From positions 1,831,282 through 1,895,281 of the forward strand of contig CAWUHX010000008.1 in the NCBI GenBank assembly GCA_963922205.1: a DNA stretch of 64,000 bases, in the 5' to 3' direction. Position numbers and translations under genes: made by a program. Of this stretch, positions 47,919 to 60,864 are shown in pieces (within the stretch, counting starts at the first letter, position 1; each line of letters starts with the position of its first letter). A model generated the notes under the pieces. The model did not search any database. It saw nothing but the letters and a program-made list of their open reading frames with translations, and was not told the origin of the DNA. The DNA is from Romanomermis culicivorax (lineage: Eukaryota > Nematoda > Enoplea > Mermithida > Mermithidae).

Positions 47919-50900
47919 GTGAGTTACTTGGATTTGAGAATTGAAAAATATACAGCATAACACTTGAAATGCATTCATGATTCATATGTAATAGTTACAT
48001 GAATCGTACGAATTAGCTTTACATGGATGACATATGAGTACATATGGACCTAAAAAAAATTTTTTTACAGCGATTTTTCCAACTTTATTTTTGTTTTCAG
48101 TTCAATTAATTTCGTTCATGGCCGTTTTTCTTGTGAAGACTACATCGACGGTTCTGAACTTATTCCACGCTATCAGAGATCAAGGGTGAACTCCAGTTTC
48201 GTTTTCATTTATATGAAAAGCCCAAGCTACGGTCATCCCACTTTCGACCAAGCATTAAAAATCTGCAAATTATGCCACGACGCCGACCTGATTTCACCCC
48301 AAGACGTCTTTGAGTTGGGCGATAGTGCCATGCCAGCATGGGTCAACGTAACCGCTCAAGCCACACTGACAGATAACCAGGCGACCAACGTGACTTGGAC
48401 CCCAAATATTGTGGAAAATTTGATATGGCCTACTCAGATAAACATCAACGGAACATTTGGCGTGTTGGTACAGCCGAGGAAGGGTTTCCGGAACCACACC
48501 TTTGTCGCCATGCCCCTAAACATCAGGTTCCTTTATGGTGTTTACCCGCCTGGTGCCAATTTACGAGTCAATGGTCTGATTTGTAAGGCCGCAAAGAAAA
48601 GTGGCACTCATCAGTGGAGCTTTGTGGACGAAACATGTATCTACCTCCCAACATTCGGATGTCACACTTACGAAAATCATTTGCATCGTTCAGAAAATCC
48701 GAATGGAACTTTCGTCACAAATTTGATCCGAGAAGCTATTCTGTGAGTTTATATCTTGAAAGTATTGAAACAAAGTCACGAATGTCTGGAAAAAAGAACA
48801 ATCCAAAAACTAATGCGTGCTATCACAAAGGAGCTTTGTGGATGAAACGAATTATTAGTTTACCCCTGAATTATTAGTTAGCTGCAAAATTTTCTAACAC
48901 TTGAATTTCCGCAATGGATCAACATCCCTAGATTGATAGCAGCATGAAATCTGTACCTGAGCAATTGAAGAAAACTCTGCTTGTTGTGTGGTAAAATAGA
49001 AGATTCCACCCGTAGGACTGATGTTTGAGCTGATTCACAGGTTGCAAACCAGGCCATTTCAGGTGAGCCCTCGACGGGATGATCAAACCTACCCCCACAT
49101 TGGAAAGTGATGGGGCAGCTCTGGCGTCACCCAGGAAGCCCTTCAAGACTACTGACTGCACCAGAGATCCGCCTGTTGCTCCCAGGTGGTAGGGATGCTG
49201 TATGGTATCACACAACATTCCACCAATAGCATTTATGTTTCAGCCAATCCACAGGTTCCGAATCGGATTATTTTTGTTGAGCCCTGATTCGGATGGTCAC
49301 ACCTACCCGAAAATTGGCCAGTAGTGCGACAGATTCAGCCCCAAGTGGGAAGCCCTTCAACCCTGGTGACCATACCAGAGGCCAATCACTTGCCCCAAGA
49401 GGGATGAATGCTGTATAGTAACGTAAAGCATTCCACCCATAGGATTTATGCTTCAGCGAATCCATCGATTCAAAAGTCCGGACATTTTTGTTGAGTGGTG
49501 ATCGAGATGGTCACAGTGGTGATCGAGATGGTCAGTTGCTTTTACTGAGAACATGCCTATGCAAATTTACCTTTGTAGGCTACTTTTATGCAAATTTCGG
49601 TGTAAAAGAAGAACGACTTGTGTAACATTAATCAACTCTCTTCACTCTATTGAATGCACTGTAATTAGTCCTGTATCAGAAATTACACCAGAAAGTGTTG
49701 TCTTCTATACACGATTCATTTCGAAATGAATGATGCAATACTCAGAGTTTCAGCAAACTCAGCTTTACTAGGGATCGGGAAATCAATTTTGATAATCTTG
49801 AAATAGCTGAAAAGAGTAATCATCCTAGACTCTGTATTTTGAGAGCAAAACTTCGTCTTTACAGTCAAGGAGGTTTCCATAATTTGGAACTAAAAGATTG
49901 ACTGCAACCTTACTGCAACGATCATTTTGGAGTGAATGGAGTATAAATATATCCGTAGCAAAAGTCACTTATTTATTTAATTATAGTGATTAATTTCAAA
50001 TGCACTAAAGCATATTATATTACATGATTTACACTTGCCTTTGTGAAGTACAGCTAGAGACCGGATTTTCAGGTGCTGCAACTAAATTTTTTTTTTAAAT
50101 CGAGGATGTTCAAGAAGCAAAAAATGAAAAAATAAAGTTCTTCTGGTCATACATGTAACGGAGCCCGCGGCTTGGGGGGGGGGCGGTGGGTCAGACTATT
50201 TTCTTTGAGCCTAGGGTCAGTAAATCCGAAAATTTTGAGGGAGGGGTCTATAAAGTAAAAAAAGTCGATTTTTCAACGGAAAAACTCCCAAAAATAGTCC
50301 AAAAAATAGTAATTTTTTCGAAAACGACCCAAAAAATGTATTCATGTCGCGAAGCGCAGACAAAATTGACGTCTTTGACCATTTGTGTTCGAAAATTGAC
50401 ATTCTTCATCAAAAAAATGAAATTTTTCAGTATTTTCCGACCAAAAGTATGGGGGGTCCCTAGGGCTACCATATGGTTAGCCATAGGGTTGGAAAATCCT
50501 GGGAAGGGGGTCGCCTAATGGCTAGCCATATGGTCGACGATTTCTAGGGGGGTTTCCATAGCACTCCCCCCAATTACATGTATGCTTCTGGTGCTTCTGT
50601 ATGCATGTTGATTACACCTTTTTGAGGTGGAGACGCACAATCACATGATATAGAATTTTTGGAAAATTTGCAACTAAAATTTTCATTTGAATCAAAATTT
50701 TTAAAATAAGAAAGTTCTATCATCTTGTGATAATATATAATTCTAGTCAGGTTTACTGTAATTTTGGGGCTCGTGATCTGAAAAAAGAGCAACAATAGAA
50801 GATATGCATGGATGCAGTGCAGTGCTTGGACGGATGTGCTGCAGAGAAGATTACTCCAAGCCTACTTTTAAACCCTCATGTGGACTTGCTTGCTACTGAA

Positions 50901-51802
50901 AAGCACTGAATTCTAATCGAAATCTTTGTATGCAGCCTCGGTATCTGCTGACATGGAACACTCTTTTTCGTTGCACAAAGCAATTTAGGTCTGACCATAC
51001 ACAAAATTTGACTCATAAAAATATTGAGTACTTGCATGTTATGTCTTTTAGTAAGTTTCAATTAGCATAAACATGCTATTCTACGTGCTATGTTTTTTGT
51101 ACTAAAATTAGGACTCTAGACGTTTGTTAAATGAAGAGATTTTTCGAACCTAACACAGCTTTTACTATGAAATTTTTTTCGCATTTTTTCAGGACCTAAA
51201 CTGTCATTTTTTCCACCTGAAAATCCGGTATGTAGTTACAGCATCAGCAATGGATTCAAGGAAAGGAACATCGATATATCGGACTGCATAGTCACTGTGA
51301 AGACTATTTATTGATCCAAACGATCGAACAAGCTAATCCATACTAGAATAAACCGTACACGCATTCATTATTACCAGTCTATAACTAATAAAAATAAAAG
51401 TAGGATCACGGAAAAAAAGCAAAAAAAAGAAAAAAATGAAAGTGAACATAAAAAATGATAAAACCAAGAGAAAAGAAACATTAAACAAACCAAAAACATA
51501 GACAATGACGAAGAAAACTAATGAAGTTTGTGAACGATTTAACTTCGTTGGCATTTTTGAGGTGTCCAATCGCCAACTGCACTTGCTCCGTGACACAATG
51601 GAGTGATTGGTCGTCGTGTAAAGAATTAATGTGTACCGATAAGCCGGGAAATCGCACGCGTTCCAGGAAAGTTATTGAATTTTGCAGGCGCAATTATCTA
51701 CATGAAAGATTGTCGGAATCCGAGTCTTGCACATTACCTCGTGGTTGCGATCAACTAAGGAAGATTCACGAATCAAATGATACTTTGGTTATGAATGACT
51801 GA
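47734..51802 (+). CDS. Secreted glycoprotein with TSP1 domain, three exons
   Basis: Exons 47734-47918, 48101-48742 and 51562-51802 join in frame (phase 2 at both junctions) into 355 residues. The first exon encodes a signal peptide. The likely core begins at Met36 (MQKMVLLLLICSIIANLS), so the first 35 residues may be untranslated or an N-terminal extension. Residues of about 63-276 form a Cys-containing domain with six N-glycosylation sequons (NSS, NVT twice, NGT twice, NHT). I cannot place it in a family. The last exon is a thrombospondin type-1 repeat (SVTQWSDWSSC, then RTRSRKVIEFC and CTLPRGC). It is probably extracellular, with TSP1 mediating matrix or receptor contacts. The left paralog is a pseudogene, while this copy has no stops. 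Whether it ends here or continues in more exons is untested. Confidence 0.7.
48101..48742 (+). CDS. TSP1-protein gene exon 2 (unknown Cys/sequon-rich domain)
   Basis: Starts after TTTTTGTTTTCAG and ends at CT before GTGAGT (48743). It encodes FSCEDYIDGSELIPRY, KICKLCHDADL, FRNHTFVAMPLNIRF and ETCIYLPTFGCHTY among others. Six cysteines and six sequons suggest a folded extracellular domain. The relic at 890-1424 is its paralog. Confidence 0.7.
48999..49530. repeat. Intronic tandem repeat, unit about 212 bp
   Basis: Two and a half diverged copies, each with ATTCCACC..AGGA.TTATG, CACAGGTTC and GATGGTCACACCTACCC blocks (starting near 49000, 49213 and 49428). The left D1 copy has one unit at 2205-2310. 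Confidence 0.65.
50148..50584. mobile_element. hAT-type MITE with 8-bp target duplication
   Basis: Starts CATACATGTAACGG and ends CAATTACATGTATG, inverted. It is flanked by CTTCTGGT on both sides (50140-50147, 50585-50592). G- and A-rich inside, with no transposase. Related to 9690-9922. Confidence 0.75.
51562..51802 (+). CDS. TSP1-protein gene exon 3 (TSP1 repeat)
   Basis: The acceptor is GGCATTTTTGAG. The first base completes a Leu codon with exon 2. It encodes one TSP1 repeat with Trp-x-x-Trp (WSDW) and six cysteines after the junction region, then a short hydrophilic tail ending NDTLVMND. Confidence 0.7.
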
Positions 51803-52422
51803 CTTCCTAAATTGATTTTTCTTAATAGAGCAAAAACGATATTTTTCTTTGGTTCAGAATGTTATGAAAAATGTTCAAATTGCATATACTGAGGCTGCAA
51901 TATGCTTGCATTTTCTGTGTTTATTAGTAATAACCCATATTTTTGAACAAATGCATACTATATGGCGTGCCAGATTTTTTTAGAATTTTTCTTTCAGAAT
52001 ACTGCAGTTCACAAATTGAACTGCTTCCTTTCAAACAGAATATTAAAAAAATTAATGTCAAAATCTTTAAGAATCTTGAAAAATAAGCCAATATTTGATT
52101 TTTTTTGACCTTGGGATTGTTTTGCAACAGAAGTGTTTAGCTTTTAGTAAATGACGTTGTCATCAACTGACGTACAGAAAAAATTGTGAGAAAGTTTTTT
52201 CAATACAAATTTCAGGTTTTTCCTGCTTTTTCGAAAACCATTACATTCATGAATGGAACACATTTAGAGATATTTTGATTGGAAACACCATGGTAACTTT
52301 ATTTGTTTCAGCGTGATCCAGCATCCCTATTATTGGTACCTTGTCCAAATATTTTCATTTTTTCAGCACAATCCCCTTCGGTCTGGAAAGTAAACAATGC
52401 CGATGCTATTATATAAAATGGC
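51803..52422. other. Intergenic D1 (right)
   Basis: Nearly identical to 4266-4805 from about 51890 on. No gene seen. Confidence 0.45.
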
Positions 52423-52944
52423 ATGGTCCACTTCTTATCGACTTCCACTGCAATTATGCATTGTTGCATTGTCTTTTGTATTCTCTATTCATTGTATTGT
52501 GATGCTTACGTTCCGAAGCCTGCAAACTACAACGACCACAAATTGACCCAAAGTGATCAAGCGAGCGAAGCGTCAAAGGAGCAAGTTCAGAATAGGAATG
52601 GTCAGCATCCGGCACAAAATCCCAGAGACGACTTGTGGTCTTTGTACTATAGAAACAGTGGAGGCAGCCGAATTTCTGATCAAATTGGACGTCAGAAAAA
52701 TGACCATCGGGTAGATTTTCTCGATCAGCGGATGTTCAAACATGGTGATGGCAGTGGTCAGGCTGGCAATGATGGATTCAGTGGAGGTCAAAACGTGTTA
52801 TATGGACGTGGTGATTCGATTCCTATGGTCAACAACTACAATGCCGATGGTCATCGTTCAGATTTACCATTCAGATTTGGAGAACAGCAGTGGCCTGTTG
52901 GCGATACTGGAGGTGGAGGCAGCAAGACATATAGCATGGCTTGA
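52423..52944 (+). CDS. Small secreted Gly/Asn/Gln-rich protein, copy 2
   Basis: A 173-residue paralog of 4806-5333 with the same signal-like start and hydrophilic Gly/Asn/Gln/Asp-rich tail. It ends earlier (YSMA instead of YSMAWG) because TGG became TGA. Changes include Gln-to-His, Gly-to-Arg and Gly-to-Trp, with nearly twice as many amino-acid-changing as silent differences. The TATATAA element before the start and AATAAA at 53025-53030 are kept. As in copy 1, the start may be Met12 (52456). Family unknown. Confidence 0.55.
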   Translation: MVHFLSTSTAIMHCCIVFCILYSLYCDAYVPKPANYNDHKLTQSDQASEASKEQVQNRNGQHPAQNPRDDLWSLYYRNSGGSRISDQIGRQKNDHRVDFLDQRMFKHGDGSGQAGNDGFSGGQNVLYGRGDSIPMVNNYNADGHRSDLPFRFGEQQWPVGDTGGGGSKTYSMA

Positions 52945-53024
52945 TGTTGAAATGATCATGAAATATGTCTTTTACTACGGACCTTGTCGTGCTATAATAT
53001 TTTACAAGCAGCCAGAGCAATATA

Positions 53025-53030
53025 AATAAA
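53025..53030 (+). terminator. Polyadenylation signal AATAAA
   Basis: Conserved position after the stop of the secreted-peptide copy 2. Confidence 0.5.
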
Positions 53031-55791
53031 ATCAGATTACAACATTGAGTATGTTAAGTGTTTATTTTCTGACTGATCTTTGATCTTTTTTCAAATCAAA
53101 GGAAACCAAATCAGCCTGATCAAATAACTCTTTCCGAAATTTATGCTATTTCAAATGCTTGTAAATGAAAAAAATTAGTTGACAGTATTAGCTCTTGTAG
53201 GATAGCAGGTTATATGTCAATCGCATAACGCCCATCAGATGTAAAAAACCAGTGAAGAATACAAATTTCGTCACTTATAGTCAGTTTTTTCTGAAAAATT
53301 TCTAAATTGGAAAATGACAAGGAATAGTAGTACTCTCTACAAAAGTATTTAAATAAAGGTTTTACTGTAGAATTTTTCGCCCAAGACGTTAGTTAAGTCA
53401 GCTCACAAAATTTCAGACATATGTGACATATGGTTTAGTCCCCAAAAAACCACATTTTTCCTAATTTTTTTCAAATTTTTCGAGATTGGAGAGTGGAATT
53501 GGGTATAGGTTGACCAAGTTGGGTGGGTTTCCAACATTTGGTTAAGCGTTCGACTAAGTTAAGGGTATGGTTCCAACATTTGAGTATAGGGTTCGACCAA
53601 GTTGGGGATGGAGTCCCCCCAATCCCCCAATTACAGGTATGCTCGGAATACAAAATTGTTGCCAAATAGTATGTTTGTGTTGAAAAGAAATTTGTAGCTG
53701 AAAATGAAAGCAAAATATGAACTTTCTGAACAATTCTTTTTTTGAATCATTAACTGTTTTCTTAGATAGATTTGTTAACCTCGCCGGCGTGAATAGATGA
53801 AAAATAAATAAGCACAATTTGTCCGCATATTTAATGTGGTAAATGAGGCTATAATTACATTTTTGTCTAACTTCTAGGCTAATAACCAATGGTACTTTTA
53901 TTACTGACAAATGTTCGTACTAAAGAGCGCTTTCCAAGCCTCGCAAATTTCAGGTACTTTGCGCCGGTAAAAATTTGCTATAGCCTAGCTCAGGCGTGAC
54001 CAGGGTTGGGAAAAAACACTTTCAAAATACTTTCAAACTTTCAAAATCAAAACTTTCAAAATTTTGCATTTGGGTTTTTTAGGGTTTTTATGGGTTTTTT
54101 GGGTTTTTCTGGGTTTTATCAGGGTTATTTTACACTTCAAAGTTATGGATCTGAACGATATGAATAAAGCAAATGCTACATCACAAAAGTTTTATTCTTC
54201 ATAAAGCAAAACATTTTCAGATCATTTTTCCTTTCCTGATTTTAAAGCGAGAACACGGAAATTACTCATTGTAACAAAAAAATAATCTACCTTTGCACCG
54301 TCGAAAGAATTACTGGCATTGAATTTTATGAAGACAAGTTTTTCATCCAATGATACAACTTTGGTGTGGAAAAAGCCAAATGTTGAAAAATTACATTTCG
54401 AAGAGGCAGTGGACACGACCGGAAAAAACCCTGATTATAATACGAAAAAAATAAAATTTCACTTTTTTGTCATTATTAGTCTTAAAAAACGTTCTCTCAA
54501 GGCAATTTTTTTGGTGAAGGCCACATTTGGCCTTCTGTCAACAAACATTGCATAGCAGATTTTTGCCCGCTCTTCTGCGTTTTGTAACGAAACGTATTTT
54601 CTTCTTCATGTTGACTTGCTGATATTCAGTGAGTTTTTCGTAAATTGCGACTTTGCAGGCTGAAAAATGTTTGATGTTTCTTCAACATTCATACTGCTTA
54701 CTGTCATTGCACCAGCATATTTGGGGCCTTTTTTTGAACCCAAAAAGCTGCTAGCTGCCTCTCTCTCCACTGGGAGTCCGTCATCTCTCTGAAATTGTTG
54801 GGCTGCTCTAGTCAGCTGGCGAGCTGCTGATGACTGTAAGCAGATGTATAACAAAAACTATAACAGTTGTTACAAGTAATGCTGTGTATTGCTCACCAGC
54901 ATTGCTCACCAGCATTGCTGATAAGTGCTCATGACTCATGAGTGCTCATGACTCATGAGCAGTAAAATCTGCCTGATATACAGATAAACTATCGACGTGA
55001 ATCAACTTCAGCCAAAAAAATCATTGAAAACACAATTCAAGCGTAAGACAAATTTATTAAATGTGAATCTTAAGCTTTTAAATTACAATGAATCAAATCA
55101 ACAGAACAGTCGTACGATTCGAATCGAATAGTGCTTCCTGAATTAAAAATTTACGAAGAATTTGAATAATTTGTTGTGTTGTGTAATCTCACCTCAAATC
55201 TGTTGTCATATCCGTGTCAGATAAGACTGCATTGCAGTTACTAAAGTTGGCTCAACTCCTAATTTATTGTTAAATCAGGCAGAAACTTGTATTCTTGATA
55301 ACAAAATGGAAAAAATGAAATTTTTTCTTAAAAAAACCAAAAACTCAAAAATGCTCGTTTTTCCAACTTAAAAAAACCATCAACCCAAACAACCAATGCC
55401 CGCCAACCCTAGGCGTGACTGTATCCATGTCTTCTCCACTAACTAGTTATTTTTTAATCGTTGTCATCAGACTGCCCCATAAGGAGGGGTATGAGGAGGG
55501 TATTACCCCTGCCTAAAGTCCTTAAAATTGATCACTAGTTGCTTCATTTTGAGAGCAATGTACGTGTTTTAGTAGAAATTCAGCTACACTACCCCCTCAA
55601 ATTTTCACCTCTACCCCTACCTGAAAAATGTGACCTTGGGGACCTCTGGTTGTCACCTTTTATAATTTCTCATCTAATTTTTTAATGAATGATCCTTGAT
55701 ATTGCCTCCTCCTAGTATTTTATTTTGATGAAAATAAAAATTTTTCCGATTCCAATGTAAGAAACATAGAAACTAAGCTACAGTAACTAAC
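53031..55791. other. D1 non-coding stretch (right)
   Basis: Matches 5414-8119. It has a small expansion of CTCACCAGCATTG and CTCATGACTCATGAG units at 54890-54960 relative to the left copy. No gene. Confidence 0.5.
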
Positions 55792-56382
55792 CTGTTTCTT
55801 CGTTGACGTCATCGTCCGACTTTCGTTTTTCTTGCGTTCGTCATCACCGCCTTCGCTTCTTGAAAAGCAACGCCGCCTAAATGAATAAAAAAAGATTAGA
55901 AACATAAAATTAGATAAAATTTAAGATAGTAACTTACGAAAGGTCAGCTCGAACACTGATTTGCATCATTCGATAGAATCCTATAAAGAAAAAGACGAAA
56001 AAATAAGAAAATAAATTAGAAACATTTTTGTTTTTTCGCTACTTTTTATGTCATACATTTTATATATATACTACACGTGAAACTTACTTTTTGGTGTGTA
56101 TATTATCTTCGTCGTTTTCGTCATCTAGATCGTTGCGCTTGTTCGTCTTCCTGTTCGTCACCTGTAAATAGAAACCCGCCGATTTGTATATATTTTTGAG
56201 TGGTTACCGCGTTTAGCAGAGTCACATGAATAAACAAGAAACTCACCCATTGGACACATCGTAGGACTTAAGATTAGTCTGAAACTTTACCTTTTGAGCT
56301 GAGAAACTTACCCACTTCTCCATTTGCCACTCGCTTGCTGACGTCGTCCGTTTTCGTTACCGTCATTCTTTGCCGCCAACAC
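55792..56382 (-). other. Candidate spliced minus-strand transcript of short exons, copy 2
   Basis: Exons at 56312-56382, 56088-56161, 55938-55980 and 55792-55876, with the same lengths (71, 74, 43, 85) and splice signals as 8120-8710. The peptide frame across the last three exons is open here too (RRCFSRSEGGDDERKKN). It has several amino-acid changes relative to copy 1 (Lys to Glu twice, Gln to Arg, Met to Thr). Confidence 0.4.
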
Positions 56383-56424
56383 CTGAAACATAAACACGAA
56401 CAAATCACGAAACGTTAATAAGTA

Positions 56425-57995
56425 GTGTAACCTAGCGTTTACAGTAACCCAGTGTAACTTTAAAGTGTGTACCTACCCATCCAGTTCAGTTTCTGCCACT
56501 GAGATCCCACACCACACAAACCTGCAATTGAAAGGGGCATACCAGTAATTGAGAGGCGATCCTCCCCCTTAACTCCATCAGACCTAGTACTCAATGTTGG
56601 CACTCTCCTTCTAAACTCGGTCGGACCTAGTAACAAAAAAACCATTATTTGACCTGTGAATATCAGCATAATCTCATTCATTTTCGATTTGTTATGTTCG
56701 TAGCAACTAATATTCTGAGGTCCAAGCACAGAAGTGTCTTTTCAACTTGTCGTTATTAACAGCTCTGAACAATTTCATAATCTATAATATTCTGTAAAGA
56801 TTAACAACATGCCATAATCCAATGTTAGCTTGTAAACCGTACAAATGTCAAATTTAGGACCTTTCAATCGTATGAATAGTGATGGAAATTCATTCTGGTT
56901 GGAGCGTTTTTCTCATAAGAAATATTATTTTTTTCTGCTCAGTTCATATGCTTATTGACATTCTTTGATTTATCAAGAATCATCGACTCCTAGCCTAATG
57001 CTTTCATTTTTCAACAATTGATAGCATTCCCGATGGCAAAATTTTGTGACAATACAGAAGAAAAAGTCCTTGTCCTGAATTTTTTGGTGAAGTCAAACAA
57101 GATTCTGGATACTATCAGTGCTTTCTGAGCAGAGCACTCTCGACATATCAGTGGAAATAATGAAATCAAAGGACCATACGTGATAGAAAATGGTATTCAT
57201 TGACTATTGTTTCGTTTTATTCTCAGCTGACAAACATATGCAAATTGCACTCAAATCAAATTCCAACTTCAAAAACACCGTGAACTTCAAGTCTGCTCAG
57301 CAGCGAGAATACTTCATGCTTTTTCATTTGGTTCTCAAAACTATGTATTTCTACATTGTTGAAAATAACGTTGTAGACTTTCAAATTTTCCAGTTTTTTG
57401 AATAATTTTTGAGTTCTTCAAATTTTTGACACTTTTCTAAAAATCCAAATTTTTTAAAAATTGTCAATTTTCAAAATTCTAGAGCTGTTCAAATATTTTG
57501 TATTCTCAGGTTTTAGAAATGTTTATTAAACGTTCGAATTTTTTTTGAAAATTTATTGTCATTTTAAATTTTAAATTTCCTTAAACTCGATTTTTTGACA
57601 CTTTTCCTTGCTTTTAAATCCGTGGAACTCTGATTTCAAGTTTTGAGACTTTTTAGAGTTATTCAAATTTTTTTTAATTTTATAGAAATCAAATGAAAGT
57701 TTCAAAGTCTAAGTCTGTCAGCATTCAAAAGGCTCATCTAATTGTTTTTTAATTTTGAAGCTTCTTCGGAAATGTTTCAATTGCTGCGCCGATTTTATTA
57801 ATCTTTTCTGCTTTTGAAGCTTTTGAATAATTTTTGTGTCTAGTTTTTAATTAGATCATTTATCTATTTTTTAGCTTCATAATAGCAAGAAGAGTCATCA
57901 AATCTGGATGTCCCTCCAGCCAGAGCACTATTGGCGAAAAGTGTACAAAGCAAGTAAGCAACCAACTCATACTCATTATGAGAATTTAATTTTAA
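56425..57995. other. Right-copy-specific segment
   Basis: About 1.57 kb absent from the left copy, where GTGTAA near 8757 runs on to ATCGATGCAA. It is either an insertion on the right or a deletion on the left. 57400-57870 is very AT-rich low-complexity. Short frames only. Confidence 0.5.
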
Positions 57996-59315
57996 TCATC
58001 GATGCAAAAAAATTTTTGCATCACATCAGTGTCGTATTTTTGATCTCTTTGTTGACAAGATCCTTGTGGTTTATGACAAAGCCACAAGTTGTAAGTGTTA
58101 CTGTTTCTGATTTTCTGATGTCATTTTGCTTTCACTCAAATATCCAGAAAAGCTGTATTAAAAATTGCTCATTATGACTATACGTCATTTTAATTTTATT
58201 TTCCGAACACAGTAAAATGAAGAATATCTTTTTTATTTCCTGACTTATAATTGTAATTTCAAAACCTTAAGTCTTTTTATTACCTATTTAAGGTAGTCGT
58301 GGTATTTTACAATCAACGGGAATGGATATGAAAGCAAATTTAAATGAAAGATTCAAAGCAGAAAGACATGTTTTGTAATGTGGTTTGTAATTTCACTTTT
58401 TATTGTCTTTTAGTTGAAAAATCAATAAATTCAAACACATGTTTCATGTTCGATTAACAGGAAAATGAGTATAAAAGTCGAAAATTCATGTTGAATCAGC
58501 ATGAAAAATCGACGTTTCACTAACAGGAAATTAGGAAATTTTTAAATGGTATAATATTCAACTAACATGAAAAATCGAGTTGTTCCAACATGAATTTTGC
58601 AAAAGTTCGCAAATGTCATGTTGGATTAACATGAAAACGTCATCTTGTTCACTAAATTTTGGGTGCATATTGTGATGAACTAACATGATAATTTCATGGT
58701 GGTCATACATAGAAGTTTTATGTAGTAACATGAAACTTTCATGGCAGCGGGTTACATATGAAATTTATATGTTAGTCCAACAGATTTTTTTTACAGTGTA
58801 CTTGCTTTCCACTCTTGTTATTTAGAAGCCTTTAAGGAAAAACAGACTATAGATTTTTTTCAACATTACTGACATTGGTGCAATCTGATTTTATTATTTT
58901 CAATAATGGTCAACCTTTCCAATCTTTCCGTGAACAATAGTGATTTTTTTATTACTTGGAGACTCTTTAGAATTCAGACATATACACAGCTACTTCAGTC
59001 AAGCATTTTTGATGATCGTGATTTTGAGAATTTGAATTTTTTCAAATCGGTCATTGTGTTGTAATTACTTTGAATATTTTGAATTTCAATATCTTCAAAA
59101 TTCAAAAAACTGAATTTTTTCGTATAGGAAATTGGAGATTTTGCAATGTATAAGGAATAGAAAACATGTGGAACATGGAAGAATTCGTAACACAGACACA
59201 TGGAGTGCTTTACTGTAGGTACTACAATGTTCGGAAATGCTAAGGAGACTGAGTAGCCCACAGAGAGCAGCATAACATCACAGGTCCAAGGAACTTCCTT
59301 TAATAATTTTCAGAT
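57996..59315. other. D1 non-coding (right), with AACATGAAA motif repeats
   Basis: Matches 8760-10308 minus the MITE at 9690-9922. The iterated motif region is at 58420-58800. Confidence 0.45.
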
Positions 59316-60085
59316 TGTTGTAAATAAAAGGCGGACGTATACCCTCGGCTACCTGGATGCGGTTCGTGGGAGATCCAATATGGTACTACCCCTGACGCTA
59401 ACCGGGCAAGAACTCTAAACCCTGACTGTGACAGTACTTAACTAAAGTCTGATTACGATGGAGATTATTATTAGAGAACAAACAAACAAACAGTAACAAA
59501 GGTTAGGAGCTAACACAAATACAAAACACAAAAATGCCACTTGACCAAAAGCACGTCCACCTGGCCCTGCACACAGAGCCACAGGGAACCAGAAACTGCT
59601 ACGCGAGCCCCACACGGCCTTGCCCCTTATGGGACCAATGCTTACTAACCCCGATTGAAACTGAGACAGAACTATCTGCCTGCAGAAACACACTCACTAA
59701 ATCCTCAACCGGGTGTGACGCCAAACTTTCTTCGGCCTGGCAGGGCACCCACGCACAAAACGTAGTCAAAACGTACACAACGAAAACAATAAATTGCTGT
59801 GAGTGGCACATGCACTTTGTTTCTCTCCGACCACCATTCTAAAACGATATAAAAAACGATAATCAATAAATTGCATGGTGGCGTGCCAAACATCAACAAC
59901 GCATGTTTATGCAAAACTTCCCACTATCCATTTATTAGTTTGTGACCAAAAAATGTTGCGACACAAACCATTTTGCAGGTTAGTTTACTTACTAATAATT
60001 GAACTATCTTTAACAACAAAGAACTCTAGTAAATAAAAGAATAGTAATTAGAGGACCAAAGGTCAGAGGAATTGACCCTCTGACA
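59316..60085 (-). mobile_element. Solo LTR, family alpha, D1 right copy
   Basis: Orthologous to 10309-11076, with the same AGAT flanks (59312-59315, 60086-60089). The insertion therefore predates the D1 duplication. Confidence 0.75.
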
Positions 60086-60864
60086 AGATGCCCATACTTG
60101 TATTACGTCGGCTTACCTTTCTAGGATTTGTTACTCTTAGAAAATACAATTTAATTTTAAATTTTATTCACAAAAAAACTTGTGGATCGTCCCATTCAAC
60201 CACCCATGCTACACAAAAATGAATGACAGAGTGCAAGAAAAGCTCCACATGTGCTTGTCGATAAAAACACAACAATGAAAATACCATCAAATTCGTGGCA
60301 TAACAATAGAAGCAACGTTGAAGCTTCTGGAAACACTTACCCCTTTCATATATGAACTAGCTGATCAGTCTTGAAAAACGACAAACGTTTGCGGCATGCC
60401 CTATTTACAGAATTATAAATTGTCAAGACATTCTGGATTTTGAACTGTTTTCATTTGCCGATCTTAGATTTGACGAATTTCGAACGATTGACACTCATTT
60501 CTCTACCAATCAAATATTCCAATAAAATTCGTCATGCTGAATTTTATGTCCTTAACCTTCATACTTTTGACATTCTCGAGATAATTTATTGAATTTTATA
60601 CCTAAATATGAAAATAATATGAAAAATGAAATGTCTTCTAGGACAGTATTTCTATGCGTCACAAATTTTAAGATATAAATTTCGTTGAAGTTTTCCAGGC
60701 ACAGGAAATGCTTACAGTGCAGCTGTCAATTCCAGTTGAAAATTCACTTTTTGACGGTTTCCTAATTCCCACTTTTAACATCATGAAGTTTTCCAAATTT
60801 GTATTTTTTCCTACAGTTTCAAGCCCATAGAAGTGAGACTTAGCCAAGTAACAAAGGAACGCCA
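60086..60864. other. D1 non-coding (right)
   Basis: Matches 11077-11852. No gene. Confidence 0.4.

Larger units (their letters stand above)
48743..51561 (+). other. Intron 2 of the TSP1-protein gene
   Basis: Contains a tandem repeat (48999-49530), a MITE (50148-50584) and no credible exon. AG followed by GACCTAAACTG at about 51192 could be a cryptic or alternative acceptor. Confidence 0.55.
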
